A DNA stretch of 64,000 bases from an uncultured Bacteroides sp. (GTDB lineage: Bacteria; Bacteroidota; Bacteroidia; Bacteroidales; Bacteroidaceae), in assembly GCA_900544675.1 (NCBI GenBank), contig UQVZ01000010.1, positions 30,596 to 94,595 of the forward strand. The letters run 5' to 3'. The notes beneath the pieces are model-generated. The model ran no database searches. It saw nothing but the letters and a program-made list of their open reading frames with translations, and was not told the origin of the DNA. This document shows, piece after piece, positions 1 through 8,544 of this stretch. The translations under genes were made by a program, and so were the position numbers. The first letter of the stretch is position 1. The number at the start of each line of letters is the position of its first letter.

Positions 1-207
1 CTTGCCTTAGGCTATACAAAAGAGATGATAACCAATTTGAAAGGGATGCCTTTCGGGGTGAAATCCATTGAGAAGCGTCAGAATGACTTGATAAACTGTT
101 TGTTCCGTTCCGATGAGCGGACAGGTGTGAATGCCTGCCGCTTGGTGACCCGTGCCTTTGAGTTGCGCATCCTGGATATTGATAACTTGGAACCCGACGA
201 TGAATAG
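1..207 (+). CDS. C-terminal end of a probable LuxR-type HTH regulator (partial)
   Basis: Only the last 68 codons are inside the window and the frame is open from base 1. The pattern LALGYTKEMITNLKG followed by VKSIEKRQNDLINCLF and a final VNACRLVTRAFELRIL resembles the helix-turn-helix of LuxR/NarL regulators (leader helix, recognition helix with a VKS-like start, then a dimerising helix). The short acidic tail ends in a stop that overlaps the ATG of the next gene by several bases, so the two are probably co-transcribed. The receiver or sensor part would lie left of the window. The family call rests on pattern only. Confidence 0.5.
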   Translation, partial: LALGYTKEMITNLKGMPFGVKSIEKRQNDLINCLFRSDERTGVNACRLVTRAFELRILDIDNLEPDDE

Positions 208-907
208 ACATTTCCTGCATCCCGCCACCCTGTTCTTCCTGCTTACGCTGCTTACGGCTTTCATGTCGTGGATAGGCAGCGTGTATGGCTGGGAAGGCGT
301 GCAGAGCTTGCTTAGCGCCGAAGGGTTGCGCTGGCAGTTACGTCATGCGGTCACGGGGTTCTTGCAGGCACCTTTCTTGGGGCATTTGCTGATACTGGCA
401 TTCGGGGCAGGGTTGTGGATGCATGCGGGGTTGGGTAGCCTTTGCCTGCGTCTGTTCCGGAAGGACGGACGTTGTACGCGGAAGGAGAAGCGGGCTTTGT
501 GTTGGAGTGTGGCATCGGGAGCGGTCTGTGTCATGGTAGGTATTCTCTTGGCATGGGGACCTTGGGGAATTGTGCGAAGCATTACGGGGGGACTGGATAA
601 TTCGCCTTTGGCAGATGGATGCTCTTACCTGCTGTCGCTGACAATCAGCCTGATGGCTATGGTGTATGCTTTTGCCGTCGATTATTACCGTACCGATCGT
701 GATGTGGTGAGAGGTCTGTCGTACGGCTTTGTCCGTTTTTCCGGTTATTTCATCACCCTTTTCTTTGTGGTGCAATTCTTCACTTCGGTGCACTATACCG
801 GCTTTGATGTATTTTTCGGAGTCGGTCCTGCGGCATTTCAAGCTTGTTATACGGTATGTGCTTTAGGCATGTTGCTTTTCTCTATGGATAGCCCTTCCAG
901 AAGGTGA
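200..907 (+). CDS. integral membrane protein resembling the N-terminal part of AbgT transporters
   Basis: A 235-residue hydrophobic protein with about six predicted membrane segments. The start HPATLFFLLTLLTAFMSWIGS, followed by SLLSAEGLRWQLRHAVTGF and APFLGHLLILAFGAGLW, resembles the N-terminal pattern of AbgT-family (p-aminobenzoyl-glutamate) transporters. Those are about 500 residues, so this protein is half length and need not be a working AbgT transporter. The ATG at 200 was chosen because it overlaps the stop of the preceding gene, a usual sign of translational coupling; an upstream in-frame ATG at 152 would run deep into that gene. Function is not assigned. Confidence 0.55.
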   Translation: MNRHFLHPATLFFLLTLLTAFMSWIGSVYGWEGVQSLLSAEGLRWQLRHAVTGFLQAPFLGHLLILAFGAGLWMHAGLGSLCLRLFRKDGRCTRKEKRALCWSVASGAVCVMVGILLAWGPWGIVRSITGGLDNSPLADGCSYLLSLTISLMAMVYAFAVDYYRTDRDVVRGLSYGFVRFSGYFITLFFVVQFFTSVHYTGFDVFFGVGPAAFQACYTVCALGMLLFSMDSPSRR

Positions 908-1062
908 TGGCATATATGAAACTGTCCTGAAGTATATCTTCGTTTGGGAAGCCTGCGCAGTGGCGGCGTATGGGCATTCGTTTTCTTAATTATATAAAGA
1001 TGTTTATATGATTAAAAAATGTAAAAAATAAGAGGGCTTCTCGTTTTGTCAAAGAAAAAGCG

Positions 1063-1070
1063 TATATTTG
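1063..1070 (+). promoter_or_regulatory. Bacteroidales -7 box (TATATTTG) for the TlpA-like lipoprotein
   Basis: TATATTTG matches the Bacteroidales -7 consensus TAnnTTTG and lies 33 bases before the ATG at 1104. No well-spaced TTTG -33 element is visible: the nearest, at 1045-1048, is only 14 bases away. The call rests on the -7 match and position. Confidence 0.45.
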
Positions 1071-1103
1071 CTCGACGAAAATTATTTATAACAATCATAA
1101 AGT

Positions 1104-2198
1104 ATGAAAACATTTTTGTGGATGGCAACCGCCGGTGTATTGGCGCTTGCTTCATGTCAGAACAAACCGAGTTACACAATCAACGGTACAATTGCCGATG
1201 TAGCTGATGGTGAAATGGTGTATTTGCAGAACTTCGTAGATGGTCAGATGGTCAATCTTGATTCTGCTGTAGTTAAAGGTGGAGCTTTCCAGTTTAAGGG
1301 AGACGCAGACACAATCGCGATAAGCCGCATCGTGTCATACGCTCCGAAGGGCATCAGCTCTCCGGTATTTCTTGAAGCGGGAACCATTACCTTGGAATTG
1401 AACAATGAATTGTCTAAAGTAGCTGGAACGGTTTGCAATGATGTTTACCAGAAATTCATTGAAGAATTCTATGCAATCAACAAAGAAATGCGTTCGTTGT
1501 ACGAACAGTCTCAGAATGATTCTTTGAGCGAAGACCAACGCAAGGCTGCTGAAGCACAACTTGAAGAAAAAGACAGCTTGAGCCGTGAGATTATTCTGAA
1601 TACGATTTCTTCGAATATCACAAACGTGGCTGGTGTGCAGTTGCTGACCCGTTTCTCCAGTTCATTCTCTCCCGAACAGATTCAGCCGCTGGTTGACCAG
1701 ATTCCGGCATCTATCGCCGCTAACGTAGAAGGTGTAACCGAACTGAAAGAACAACTGGCTACTTTGGCAAAAACTGCTGTAGGTCAGAAATACATTGATT
1801 TTACTATGAATACTCCTGAAGGTGAAAGCGTGAAATTGTCTGACTTCATCGGTAAGAACAAATATACTTTGATTGATTTCTGGGCAAGTTGGTGTGGTCC
1901 TTGCCGTGCAGAGATGCCGAATGTAGTAGCTGCTTACAACAAATACAAAGCAAAAGGTTTCGGTATTGTAGGCGTATCTTTGGACCGTGATGCTGAAGCT
2001 TGGAAACAGGCTATCAAAGACCTGAAAATCACTTGGCCGCAGATGTCTGACCTGAAATTCTGGGATTGCGAAGGTGCTAAGCTGTATGGTGTACGTGCCA
2101 TCCCCGCAACTGTATTGGTTGACCAGGAAGGTACAATCGTTGCACGCGACTTGCGTGGCGAAGACATTGCTAACAAGCTGAAAGAACTTTTGAAGTAA
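1104..2198 (+). CDS. TlpA-family thiol:disulfide oxidoreductase lipoprotein with N-terminal DUF4369
   Basis: A 364-residue lipoprotein. The signal peptide ends in LALASC, so Cys18 is the likely lipidated residue. Residues about 24-110 match the DUF4369 beta-rich pattern, followed by a helical linker to about residue 210. A thioredoxin fold covers about 230-364, with the redox motif WCGPC at 263-267 and the cis-proline segment RAIPATVLVD near 333. Proteins of this build are thought to carry periplasmic disulfide reduction or other redox partner functions in Bacteroidetes; the physiological partner is unknown. It is monocistronic, with its own -7 box and a strong terminator downstream. Confidence 0.88.
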   Translation: MKTFLWMATAGVLALASCQNKPSYTINGTIADVADGEMVYLQNFVDGQMVNLDSAVVKGGAFQFKGDADTIAISRIVSYAPKGISSPVFLEAGTITLELNNELSKVAGTVCNDVYQKFIEEFYAINKEMRSLYEQSQNDSLSEDQRKAAEAQLEEKDSLSREIILNTISSNITNVAGVQLLTRFSSSFSPEQIQPLVDQIPASIAANVEGVTELKEQLATLAKTAVGQKYIDFTMNTPEGESVKLSDFIGKNKYTLIDFWASWCGPCRAEMPNVVAAYNKYKAKGFGIVGVSLDRDAEAWKQAIKDLKITWPQMSDLKFWDCEGAKLYGVRAIPATVLVDQEGTIVARDLRGEDIANKLKELLK

Positions 2199-2210
2199 TT
2201 TCTTTGATTC

Positions 2211-2268
2211 CTAATATATAAAAAGAGGTGTGTCTGCAGAAGGGCACACCTCTTTTTATATATTAGGC
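2211..2268. terminator. bidirectional intrinsic terminator between the TlpA-like gene and hisB
   Basis: A perfect 23-bp inverted repeat (2211-2233 and 2246-2268) with a 12-base loop. The stem ends in A/T runs on both sides (AAAAAGAGGTGTG and CACACCTCTTTTT), so it can stop transcription from the TlpA-like gene and from the converging his operon. Confidence 0.85.
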
Positions 2269-2291
2269 TGTAAGGGCAGGGAAGGGAACTG

Positions 2292-3422
2292 TTATAAGGT
2301 TCCCTTGCTCGAAGGCACTTCGTAGTGATAGATATCACGGCGGATGGCCATTTTCAGGCTTCGGGCAAAGGCTTTGAAGATGCCTTCTATCTTGTGATGT
2401 TCGTTTTCGCCTTCGGCACGGATGTTCAGGTTCATGCGGGCAGCGTCGCTCAGCGACTTGAAGAAATGCAGGAACATCTCGGTAGGCATCTCGCCTATTT
2501 TCTCCCGACGGAACGAAGCGTCCCATACCAACCAGGGACGGCCTCCGAAATCAAGTGCTACTTGGCACAGGCAATCGTCCATCGGCAGGCAATAACCGTA
2601 GCGTTCGATGCCGCGCTTGTTGCCTAAAGCTTGGTTCAGGCATTCGCCCAAGGCAAGGGCTGTATCTTCGATGGTATGGTGCTCGTCTACATATAGGTCG
2701 CCTTTCACCTCAATGGTCAGGTCAATGCCTCCGTGTTTGCCTATTTGTTCCAGCATGTGGTCGAAGAATCCCAGTCCGGTATGGATATGGCATGTGCCGT
2801 TTCCGTCCAGGTTGATACTGATGCGGATATCGGTTTCTTTGGTTGTGCGGCGCACTTCAGCCTTCCGTTCGCCGGCAAAGAGAAATTCAGCAATGTGGTC
2901 CCAGTCTGTAGTGGCTAAAGCACATACCTGTTCCAGTCCGGTTCCTGCCAATGCCGATGCGTCGGGCTGCAACAGGATAGCCCGGCATCTCAGGTTGTAT
3001 GCCAGTTCTACATCCGTTGCACGGTCGCCTATCACGAAACTTCCGGCAAGGTCGTAAGCATCATTCCCGATATAGTCGGTCAGCATGCCTGTGCGGGGCT
3101 TGCGTGTAGGGGCATTGTCTTCGGGGAAAGAGCGGTCGATACAGATGCGGTCGAAAGTAATGCCTTCGTTCTCGAAGGTTTTCAGTACCAGATTATGTAC
3201 GGGCCAGAAGGTATTTTCAGGGAACGAGCTGGTGCCTAATCCGTCTTGATTGGTTACCATGACCAGTTCGAAATCCAGCTTTGTACGGATAAAATACAGG
3301 TTGCGGATGACTTTGGGGTAAAATTCCAGCTTCTCGAAAGCATCGAGCTGGTAGTCGACAGGAGGCTCGATGACGAGTGTCCCGTCGCGGTCTATAAATA
3401 GGACTTTCTTTTTCATTTCCAT
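2292..3422 (-). CDS. hisB: bifunctional histidinol-phosphatase / imidazoleglycerol-phosphate dehydratase
   Basis: A 376-residue fusion carrying out two steps of histidine synthesis. The N-terminal HAD phosphatase domain (about 1-165) has the DxD nucleophile motif FIDRDGT at residues 10-16 and hydrolyses histidinol phosphate. The C-terminal domain (about 180-376) is imidazoleglycerol-phosphate dehydratase, with metal-binding motifs FFDHMLEQIGKHGG, DEHHTIEDTALALG and ENEHHKIEGIFKAFARS. The ATG at 3422 directly abuts the hisC stop; an ATG two codons later (MKKK) is an equally plausible start. It is the last gene of the visible his operon. hisH, hisA, hisF and hisI are not in the window. Confidence 0.95.
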   Translation of the reverse strand: MEMKKKVLFIDRDGTLVIEPPVDYQLDAFEKLEFYPKVIRNLYFIRTKLDFELVMVTNQDGLGTSSFPENTFWPVHNLVLKTFENEGITFDRICIDRSFPEDNAPTRKPRTGMLTDYIGNDAYDLAGSFVIGDRATDVELAYNLRCRAILLQPDASALAGTGLEQVCALATTDWDHIAEFLFAGERKAEVRRTTKETDIRISINLDGNGTCHIHTGLGFFDHMLEQIGKHGGIDLTIEVKGDLYVDEHHTIEDTALALGECLNQALGNKRGIERYGYCLPMDDCLCQVALDFGGRPWLVWDASFRREKIGEMPTEMFLHFFKSLSDAARMNLNIRAEGENEHHKIEGIFKAFARSLKMAIRRDIYHYEVPSSKGTL

Positions 3423-4466
3423 TTATTCTACAGTATAGTTGCGTAATGCTTCCAGCAGTTTGTCGTTTTCGGGACGTGTGCCTACGGTGATGCGCAGACA
3501 GTCTTCACACAGCTGGATGTTCGAGCGGTTGCGTACGATGATGCCTTGCTCTACCAGGTAGTTATAGATGGCTTTCGCATCGGTTACTCGTGTCAGGAAA
3601 AAGTTGGCGTCCGAAGGGAACACCCGTTTGCAACAGGGCAGTGCGGAGAAAGCTTTCATCAGCCGTGTACGTTCTTCCAGCAGCGTGTTTACCCAGCGTT
3701 GCACCTCGTAGTGGCGTTGCATCATGGTGATGGCTTCCTGTTGGGTAAGCCGGTTGATGTTGTAGGGGTATTTTATCTTGGTAAAGATGCCGATGATTTC
3801 GGGCGAAGCGAATGCCATGCCCAGGCGGATGGCTGCACATCCCCAGGCTTTCGAAAAAGTCTGCAGGATAAGTAGGTTAGGATAATCGTCCAAAATGCTT
3901 ATGAAAGAAGGTTGGTCCGAAAAATCGATGTAGGCTTCGTCTACGATAACAATGCCTTGAAACGCATTGAGCAGGGTGATGATTTCCTTGGAGTCGAGAT
4001 TATTTCCTGTAGGATTGTTGGGCGAGCAGAGGAAAATCAGTTTGGTGTTTTCGTCCGAAGCTTTCAGCAAGTCTTCGGCTTTGAACTGGAATTTGTCATC
4101 CAGTAATACCTTGCGGTATTCCACATCGTTGATGTCGGCGCATACCTGATACATGCCGTAGGTAGGATGAATGGCTACCACATTATCTATCCCCGGGCGG
4201 CAGAAGGCTCGAAAGGCCAGGTCGATGGCTTCGTCACTTCCGTTTCCCAGGAAGATTTGTTCGGGTTTCACCTTTTTTACCGGTGCTATCAGATCTTTCA
4301 GTTCTCGCTGTAACGGGTCGGGATACCGGTTGTTCGGGGTATTGTATGGGTTTTCGTTTGCGTCCAGAAAGACGGAAGCTGCCTTTCCGCTGTATTCGTC
4401 GCGGGCGGAAGAGTAGGGCTTCAGTGCCCAGATATTGGGACGGGTCAGTTCTTTAAGGGATTTCAT
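3423..4466 (-). CDS. hisC: histidinol-phosphate aminotransferase
   Basis: A 347-residue fold-type I PLP aminotransferase that converts imidazole-acetol phosphate to histidinol phosphate. Visible family features are DANENPYNTP near the N-terminus, SPNNPTGN at 148-155, VDEAYIDFS near 175-183 (the PLP-contacting Asp/Tyr region), and TFSKAWGCAAIRLG with the Schiff-base lysine at K206. Length is typical of the family. It sits between hisD and hisB in one minus-strand operon and is followed without a gap by hisB. Confidence 0.95.
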   Translation of the reverse strand: MKSLKELTRPNIWALKPYSSARDEYSGKAASVFLDANENPYNTPNNRYPDPLQRELKDLIAPVKKVKPEQIFLGNGSDEAIDLAFRAFCRPGIDNVVAIHPTYGMYQVCADINDVEYRKVLLDDKFQFKAEDLLKASDENTKLIFLCSPNNPTGNNLDSKEIITLLNAFQGIVIVDEAYIDFSDQPSFISILDDYPNLLILQTFSKAWGCAAIRLGMAFASPEIIGIFTKIKYPYNINRLTQQEAITMMQRHYEVQRWVNTLLEERTRLMKAFSALPCCKRVFPSDANFFLTRVTDAKAIYNYLVEQGIIVRNRSNIQLCEDCLRITVGTRPENDKLLEALRNYTVE

Positions 4467-4502
4467 TCATTTACAGTTTAGTTGTTTTTGGAATGGGTGA
4501 TT

Positions 4503-5780
4503 TTATTCAGCGAGCCGTACCGTTACAGCATTCTTGTGCGCGTCCAGGTGCTCGTTGGCAGCCAGTGTCTGAATGGTAGGGCCTAAGCGGCGGATACCTT
4601 CTTGCGTGATTTCCTGGAAAGTGATTTTCCTGATAAAGCTGTCCAGGCTGACTCCGCTATAAGCTTTGGCATATCCGTTGGTTGGCAGCGTATGGTTGGT
4701 GCCCGAAGCGTAGTCGCCTGCACTTTCAGGAGCATACGGACCGAGGAATACCGAGCCGGCATTGATGATGCGCTCGCCTGTTTCGACATAGTCGCGTGTC
4801 TCGATTATCAGGTGTTCGGGAGCATATTCGTTCACCATATCGATGGCTTCGTCCATGTCTTTCACCAGAATCAGCTTGCTGGACTTAAGCGATTGTTCTG
4901 TCAAGGCTTTCCGCGGCAATACAGCCAGTTGGCGTTCTACTTCGGATTGAACCTTTTCCAATAAGGCTTCGGAGGTCGTAATCAGTATCGCTTGGCTGTC
5001 TGCTCCATGTTCGGCTTGCGATAGAAGGTCGGAAGCTACATAAACTGGATTGGCAGTTTCATCGGCAAGTACAGCTACTTCCGACGGACCGGCAGGCATG
5101 TCGATGGCTACATCGCGCAGAGAAACCTGTTGCTTGGCTACAGTGACATATTGGTTTCCCGGACCGAATATTTTATAGACTTTCGGAATGCTTTCCGTGC
5201 CGTAAGCCATAGCCGCTATGGCTTGCACTCCTCCGGCTTTGAACACTTTCTTCACTCCTGCTATGCGGGCGGCATAGAGAATGGCAGGGTGTATTTTCCC
5301 TTCCTTGCCGGGAGGCGAGCACAAGACGATTTCCTTGCAGCCGGCTATTTGGGCAGGTGTGGCAAGCATCAGCACGGTAGAAAAGAGGGGGGCAGTTCCT
5401 CCGGGCACATACAGTCCGACTTTCTCAATGGGCACTGCTTTTTGCCAGCAGGTTACTCCCGGTACGGTTTCTACCTTCTTGCTTTCGAAACGTTGGGCTG
5501 CATGGAAGGTGCGGATGTTGGCGGCAGCCTGTACGATAGCTTCTTTCAGTTCGGTACTGACAGCCTTTTCGGCTTCTTCAAATTCAGCTTCGCTTACCTT
5601 GAGCGAGTCCAGTTTCACTTTGTCGAATTGTTCTTCGCAGGCAAAGACGGCACGGTCTCCTTCCTGTCGGATGCGGTCTATGATGCCGGTGACCGCTTGG
5701 CGTATGTCTTCGGTGTGGAGTGCCGAGCGTTTCAATACTTCTTTCCAGTCGGCACGTTCCGGATAACGGATGATATTCAT
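4503..5780 (-). CDS. hisD: histidinol dehydrogenase
   Basis: A 425-residue enzyme for the last two steps of histidine synthesis, the NAD-dependent oxidation of histidinol to histidine through the aldehyde. Diagnostic segments are GLYVPGGTAPLFSTVLMLA, the FGPGNQYVTVAK nucleotide/substrate region, the DMPAGPSEVAV loop, and YAPEHLII with the catalytic Glu-His pair. Full length. It lies 27 bases after hisG and 36 before hisC on the same strand. Confidence 0.96.
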   Translation of the reverse strand: MNIIRYPERADWKEVLKRSALHTEDIRQAVTGIIDRIRQEGDRAVFACEEQFDKVKLDSLKVSEAEFEEAEKAVSTELKEAIVQAAANIRTFHAAQRFESKKVETVPGVTCWQKAVPIEKVGLYVPGGTAPLFSTVLMLATPAQIAGCKEIVLCSPPGKEGKIHPAILYAARIAGVKKVFKAGGVQAIAAMAYGTESIPKVYKIFGPGNQYVTVAKQQVSLRDVAIDMPAGPSEVAVLADETANPVYVASDLLSQAEHGADSQAILITTSEALLEKVQSEVERQLAVLPRKALTEQSLKSSKLILVKDMDEAIDMVNEYAPEHLIIETRDYVETGERIINAGSVFLGPYAPESAGDYASGTNHTLPTNGYAKAYSGVSLDSFIRKITFQEITQEGIRRLGPTIQTLAANEHLDAHKNAVTVRLAE

Positions 5781-5807
5781 GGCTATTAGTGTTTTTATAG
5801 GGGAAAC

Positions 5808-6659
5808 TTATAAAATCATTTTCTCGATGGGGATGACCAGGATGCCTTGTGCGCCGAGCGCTTTCAGCTTGCCGATGATTTCCCAAAAGCATTTCTGGTC
5901 GATGACCGTATGCACGCTGCTCCATCCCTCTGTAGCCAAGGGCATGATAGTAGGGCTTTTCACGCCCGGCAATACGTCGATAATCTCCTGCAACTTGTCG
6001 GTGGGTGCGTTCATCAGTACATATTTTTTGTCTTCGGCAGCCTTTACGGCTTCGATGCGGAACAACAGCTCTTGCAGTATCTCTTTCTTTTCGGGCGAAA
6101 GTCCGGGATAGCCTATCAGGACAGCTTCGCTTTTCATCACTACTTCCACTTCTTTCAGGTTGTTGCTGATAAGGGTGGAACCTGAGCTTACAATATCGAA
6201 AATAGCATCTGCCAGTCCGATGCCCGGCGCTATTTCTACCGAGCCGGTAATGACATGGATATCAGCCTGGATGCCATTCTTGTCGAGGAAAGTGCGGAGA
6301 ATACCCGGATAAGAGGTGGCTATCTTCTTGCCGTTGAACCACGGCAGTCCCTGATAGTCTTCTTCTTTATGGATGGCAAGCGAGAGGCGGCATTTGCTGA
6401 ATCCCAGCCGGTAAATGATGTCGGCTTTCTCATTGCGTTCTACAAATTCATTTTCGCCTACGATGCCTAAGTCGGCTACTCCGCTGGCGATGGTTTGGGG
6501 AATGTCGTCATCGCGCAGGAACAGAACTTCGACGGGGAAGTTGCTGGCTTGGGTAAGCAACGTGCGTTTCGATGTGGAAATCTTGATGTCTGCTTCGGCA
6601 AACAGGGCCATTGTGTCTTCAAACAAGCGGCCTTTGGATTGTACGGCAATTCTAAGCAT
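5808..6659 (-). CDS. hisG: ATP phosphoribosyltransferase, long form
   Basis: A 283-residue enzyme that condenses ATP with PRPP, the committed and feedback-controlled step of histidine synthesis. The N-terminal motif RIAVQSKGRLFEDT and the PRPP-binding region DAIFDIVSSGSTLISNNL (about 160-177) are present. The extra C-terminal segment (about 205-283) is the ACT-like regulatory domain of the long HisG form, which senses histidine without HisZ. It is the first structural gene of the operon and is preceded by the leader peptide and attenuator described separately. Confidence 0.96.
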   Translation of the reverse strand: MLRIAVQSKGRLFEDTMALFAEADIKISTSKRTLLTQASNFPVEVLFLRDDDIPQTIASGVADLGIVGENEFVERNEKADIIYRLGFSKCRLSLAIHKEEDYQGLPWFNGKKIATSYPGILRTFLDKNGIQADIHVITGSVEIAPGIGLADAIFDIVSSGSTLISNNLKEVEVVMKSEAVLIGYPGLSPEKKEILQELLFRIEAVKAAEDKKYVLMNAPTDKLQEIIDVLPGVKSPTIMPLATEGWSSVHTVIDQKCFWEIIGKLKALGAQGILVIPIEKMIL

Positions 6660-6686
6660 GATATTTTTCTGTTTTAATGGTTTCGG

Positions 6687-6724
6687 AAAAAAGAGAGGCT
6701 CACCGTTTCCACGGCAAGCCTCTC
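6687..6724 (-). terminator. his attenuator terminator
   Basis: On the minus strand a 14-bp stem (GAGAGGCTTGCCGT with ACGGTGAGCCTCTC, including two wobble pairs) closes a GGAA loop and is followed by six U. It lies between the His-rich leader peptide and the hisG ATG, so readthrough is required to express the operon. This is the expected geometry of a transcription attenuator. Confidence 0.88.
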
Positions 6725-6773
6725 CTGTATATCTTATAATAATTATTATATTACACGACTTTCAGCCTACCGT
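6711..6773 (-). promoter_or_regulatory. predicted antiterminator of the his leader
   Basis: The segment ACGGTAGGCT (6764-6773, minus strand), just after the leader peptide stop, can pair over all ten positions with GGCTTGCCGT (6711-6720), the 5' arm of the terminator. Three of the pairs are G-U. The same segment can instead pair with GCCACC inside the His-codon run of the leader, with one bulged base. A ribosome stalled at His codons would free it to form the antiterminator. The pairing was worked out by eye; no folding energy was calculated. Confidence 0.7.
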
Positions 6774-6779
6774 ATGCAT

Positions 6780-6827
6780 TTACGTCAGGTAATGATGATG
6801 GTGGCGGTGTGTAGTGTAATTTCTCAT
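6780..6827 (-). CDS. hisL: histidine operon leader peptide
   Basis: A 15-codon minus-strand reading frame encoding MRNYTTHRHHHHYLT. Five of the 15 codons are His, four of them consecutive. It starts about 30 bases downstream of a good Bacteroidales promoter and ends just before the predicted antiterminator and the terminator that precedes hisG. This arrangement is that of the leader peptides that sense charged His-tRNA in proteobacterial his operons. Start choice is the only ATG in frame. It was recognised from the sequence itself, not from homology. Confidence 0.88.
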   Translation of the reverse strand: MRNYTTHRHHHHYLT

Positions 6828-6860
6828 AATTGTTTTTCTGTTTTCTTTTATTTTGCTTCG

Positions 6861-6892
6861 CAAATGTAAAGTATTTGGTTGTATTATCCAAA
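6861..6892 (-). promoter_or_regulatory. promoter of the his leader and operon
   Basis: On the minus strand a TTTG -33 element (6889-6892) and a TACATTTG -7 box (6861-6868) are separated by 20 bases, matching the Bacteroidales TTTG / TAnnTTTG promoter. The expected start point, near 6854, gives a short untranslated stretch before the leader ATG at 6827. Confidence 0.8.
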
Positions 6893-6977
6893 TAATTATC
6901 AGAAAAACTTTTGGTTTGCTTTCAAGTTTTGATATTTCTTGGGGATAATCTGCTTGATTGGCTCAATGAAAAACACG

Positions 6978-8453
6978 CTAAAAAGGCTCCAGAAAAGCGT
7001 TCGGGTCTAAGTCGCCTTTCTGAATGTGTGAAGCGACGTCTTTGGCTATGTCATAAAAAGAGTGGTCTTCGTCTTGTATGAACAGGTTTTTATATTGGTC
7101 CAACACTTCGGGAGTATATACAGCACCTTGTATCAGGTATTTCATCATTTGTTCCTGGCAATCCATGCCATAAAGTGCGAATGCCATGAAATAGCCATAC
7201 AGATGCGCTTGGTCGGGATGTGTCTCGAAGAACATCTGGTAGATGAATTGGGCTTCGAGGTAATACTTTTTATATAAGAGCACGAGCCCAATGGAAACAG
7301 GCAGCTTGATATTGTCGGGATTGTGCTCCATGGCACTCAGGAAACTTGCCAACGCTTCTTTTACATATCCGTTCATCAGTTGGATTTCTCCTTTCATCAA
7401 AAAGGTGCGGTAGTCTTCGGGAGCATACAATATGCCTAACCTTACGCTTTCGTTGAATGTCTTTTCGTCTGACAGGTAAAGGCTGGCAATGGCACGTTTG
7501 TAGCATACTTCCACATAGTCTATTTCGTCTGCCAGTTGTTCGTGGTGGGCGATAAGTTTTTGCGTGTATGCCATCACCTCTTCGTATTGATGCATTTCGA
7601 AGGAAAGCAGCGTGAGCATATTCCATACATATCCTTTCTCGGATAGATTGTCCAGTTTGTGACTGTCCAGGTATTTGAAACATTTCAGGGCTTCTTCCTT
7701 ATCATCATTCATCAGGTGGCATTCGCCTTTCAGCCTCCAGTTGGTCAGGTCGTTTTCATCTGCCACCATGGCAAAATCAATGGCTTCGAAAGCTTTCGTC
7801 AGGTCGTCTTTGTACACATAGCACCGGGCGAGGTTTTGCCATGCCGTCAAGTTGTACGGCTCTTCGTCCAGTATTTGATTGAACAGGTCGATGGCTTCGT
7901 CTATGTTTTGCGAGGCATGTTGGAAGCACGCCATCAGCTCTATGGCTTCCAGATTGTCCGGCTCCTGGCGCAGGGCTTTCTGTATCCACGGATAGGCATA
8001 ATCCTTCATCTGGTAGTCCATATACAGTTGGGCGATATCGAGCGCGGTGTCGGTTTCCGGATAGCTTTCGTACAGGTCGTTGAAGAGTTGCTGGGTTTCA
8101 TTGGTTTCCCCTTTCAGCAGATACAATTCGCCATACAGCAGTTTTGCCTCATAATCGCTTTGGTCGGGCAGGGTGCGTATTAAGTGCTCGGCTTCGGGTA
8201 TTTGCAAAGTGCTTAGCAGGGAATGGCATTTGAAGATGAGCACATCTTGGTTGTCCGGATAAAGGGTCAGGGCATAGTCGATAACCTTGTCCGAAGCCTC
8301 AGGCTTTCCTTTGCTGGCATAATACTCTGCGAGGAGTGTCAGCTCGTCGGAGTCAAAAAACACCCGTTTGCCTTGGCTTAGCATATTTTCGTATCTGGCA
8401 AGGGTTTCTTTAAATTCCGGGCGGCTGAATAAGGAGGACAAGTCTTCTCTCAT
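6978..8453 (-). CDS. tetratricopeptide-repeat protein
   Basis: A 491-residue soluble protein made almost entirely of helical repeats of about 34 residues with TPR-type W/L/G/Y/A/P spacing (for example LYPDNQDVLIFKCHSLL, EPDNLEAIELMACFQHA, EPYNLTAWQNLARCYVY and NPDNIKLPVSIGLVLLY). Such scaffolds bind partner proteins; no enzymatic domain, signal peptide or membrane segment is visible. The ATG at 8453 (MREDLSSLF) is preferred over one 21 codons upstream, which would begin with a non-repeat stretch close to the glnS stop. It lies downstream of glnS on the same strand and may be co-transcribed. The specific partner is unknown. Confidence 0.82.
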   Translation of the reverse strand: MREDLSSLFSRPEFKETLARYENMLSQGKRVFFDSDELTLLAEYYASKGKPEASDKVIDYALTLYPDNQDVLIFKCHSLLSTLQIPEAEHLIRTLPDQSDYEAKLLYGELYLLKGETNETQQLFNDLYESYPETDTALDIAQLYMDYQMKDYAYPWIQKALRQEPDNLEAIELMACFQHASQNIDEAIDLFNQILDEEPYNLTAWQNLARCYVYKDDLTKAFEAIDFAMVADENDLTNWRLKGECHLMNDDKEEALKCFKYLDSHKLDNLSEKGYVWNMLTLLSFEMHQYEEVMAYTQKLIAHHEQLADEIDYVEVCYKRAIASLYLSDEKTFNESVRLGILYAPEDYRTFLMKGEIQLMNGYVKEALASFLSAMEHNPDNIKLPVSIGLVLLYKKYYLEAQFIYQMFFETHPDQAHLYGYFMAFALYGMDCQEQMMKYLIQGAVYTPEVLDQYKNLFIQDEDHSFYDIAKDVASHIQKGDLDPNAFLEPF

Positions 8454-8544
8454 ACTGTTTATGATTCGATGGTTGTATATGATAGAATAGACCCAGTGGT
8501 CCGGCTTCGGGAACATATCCGATGCAGAACCACTGGGAGAATGA

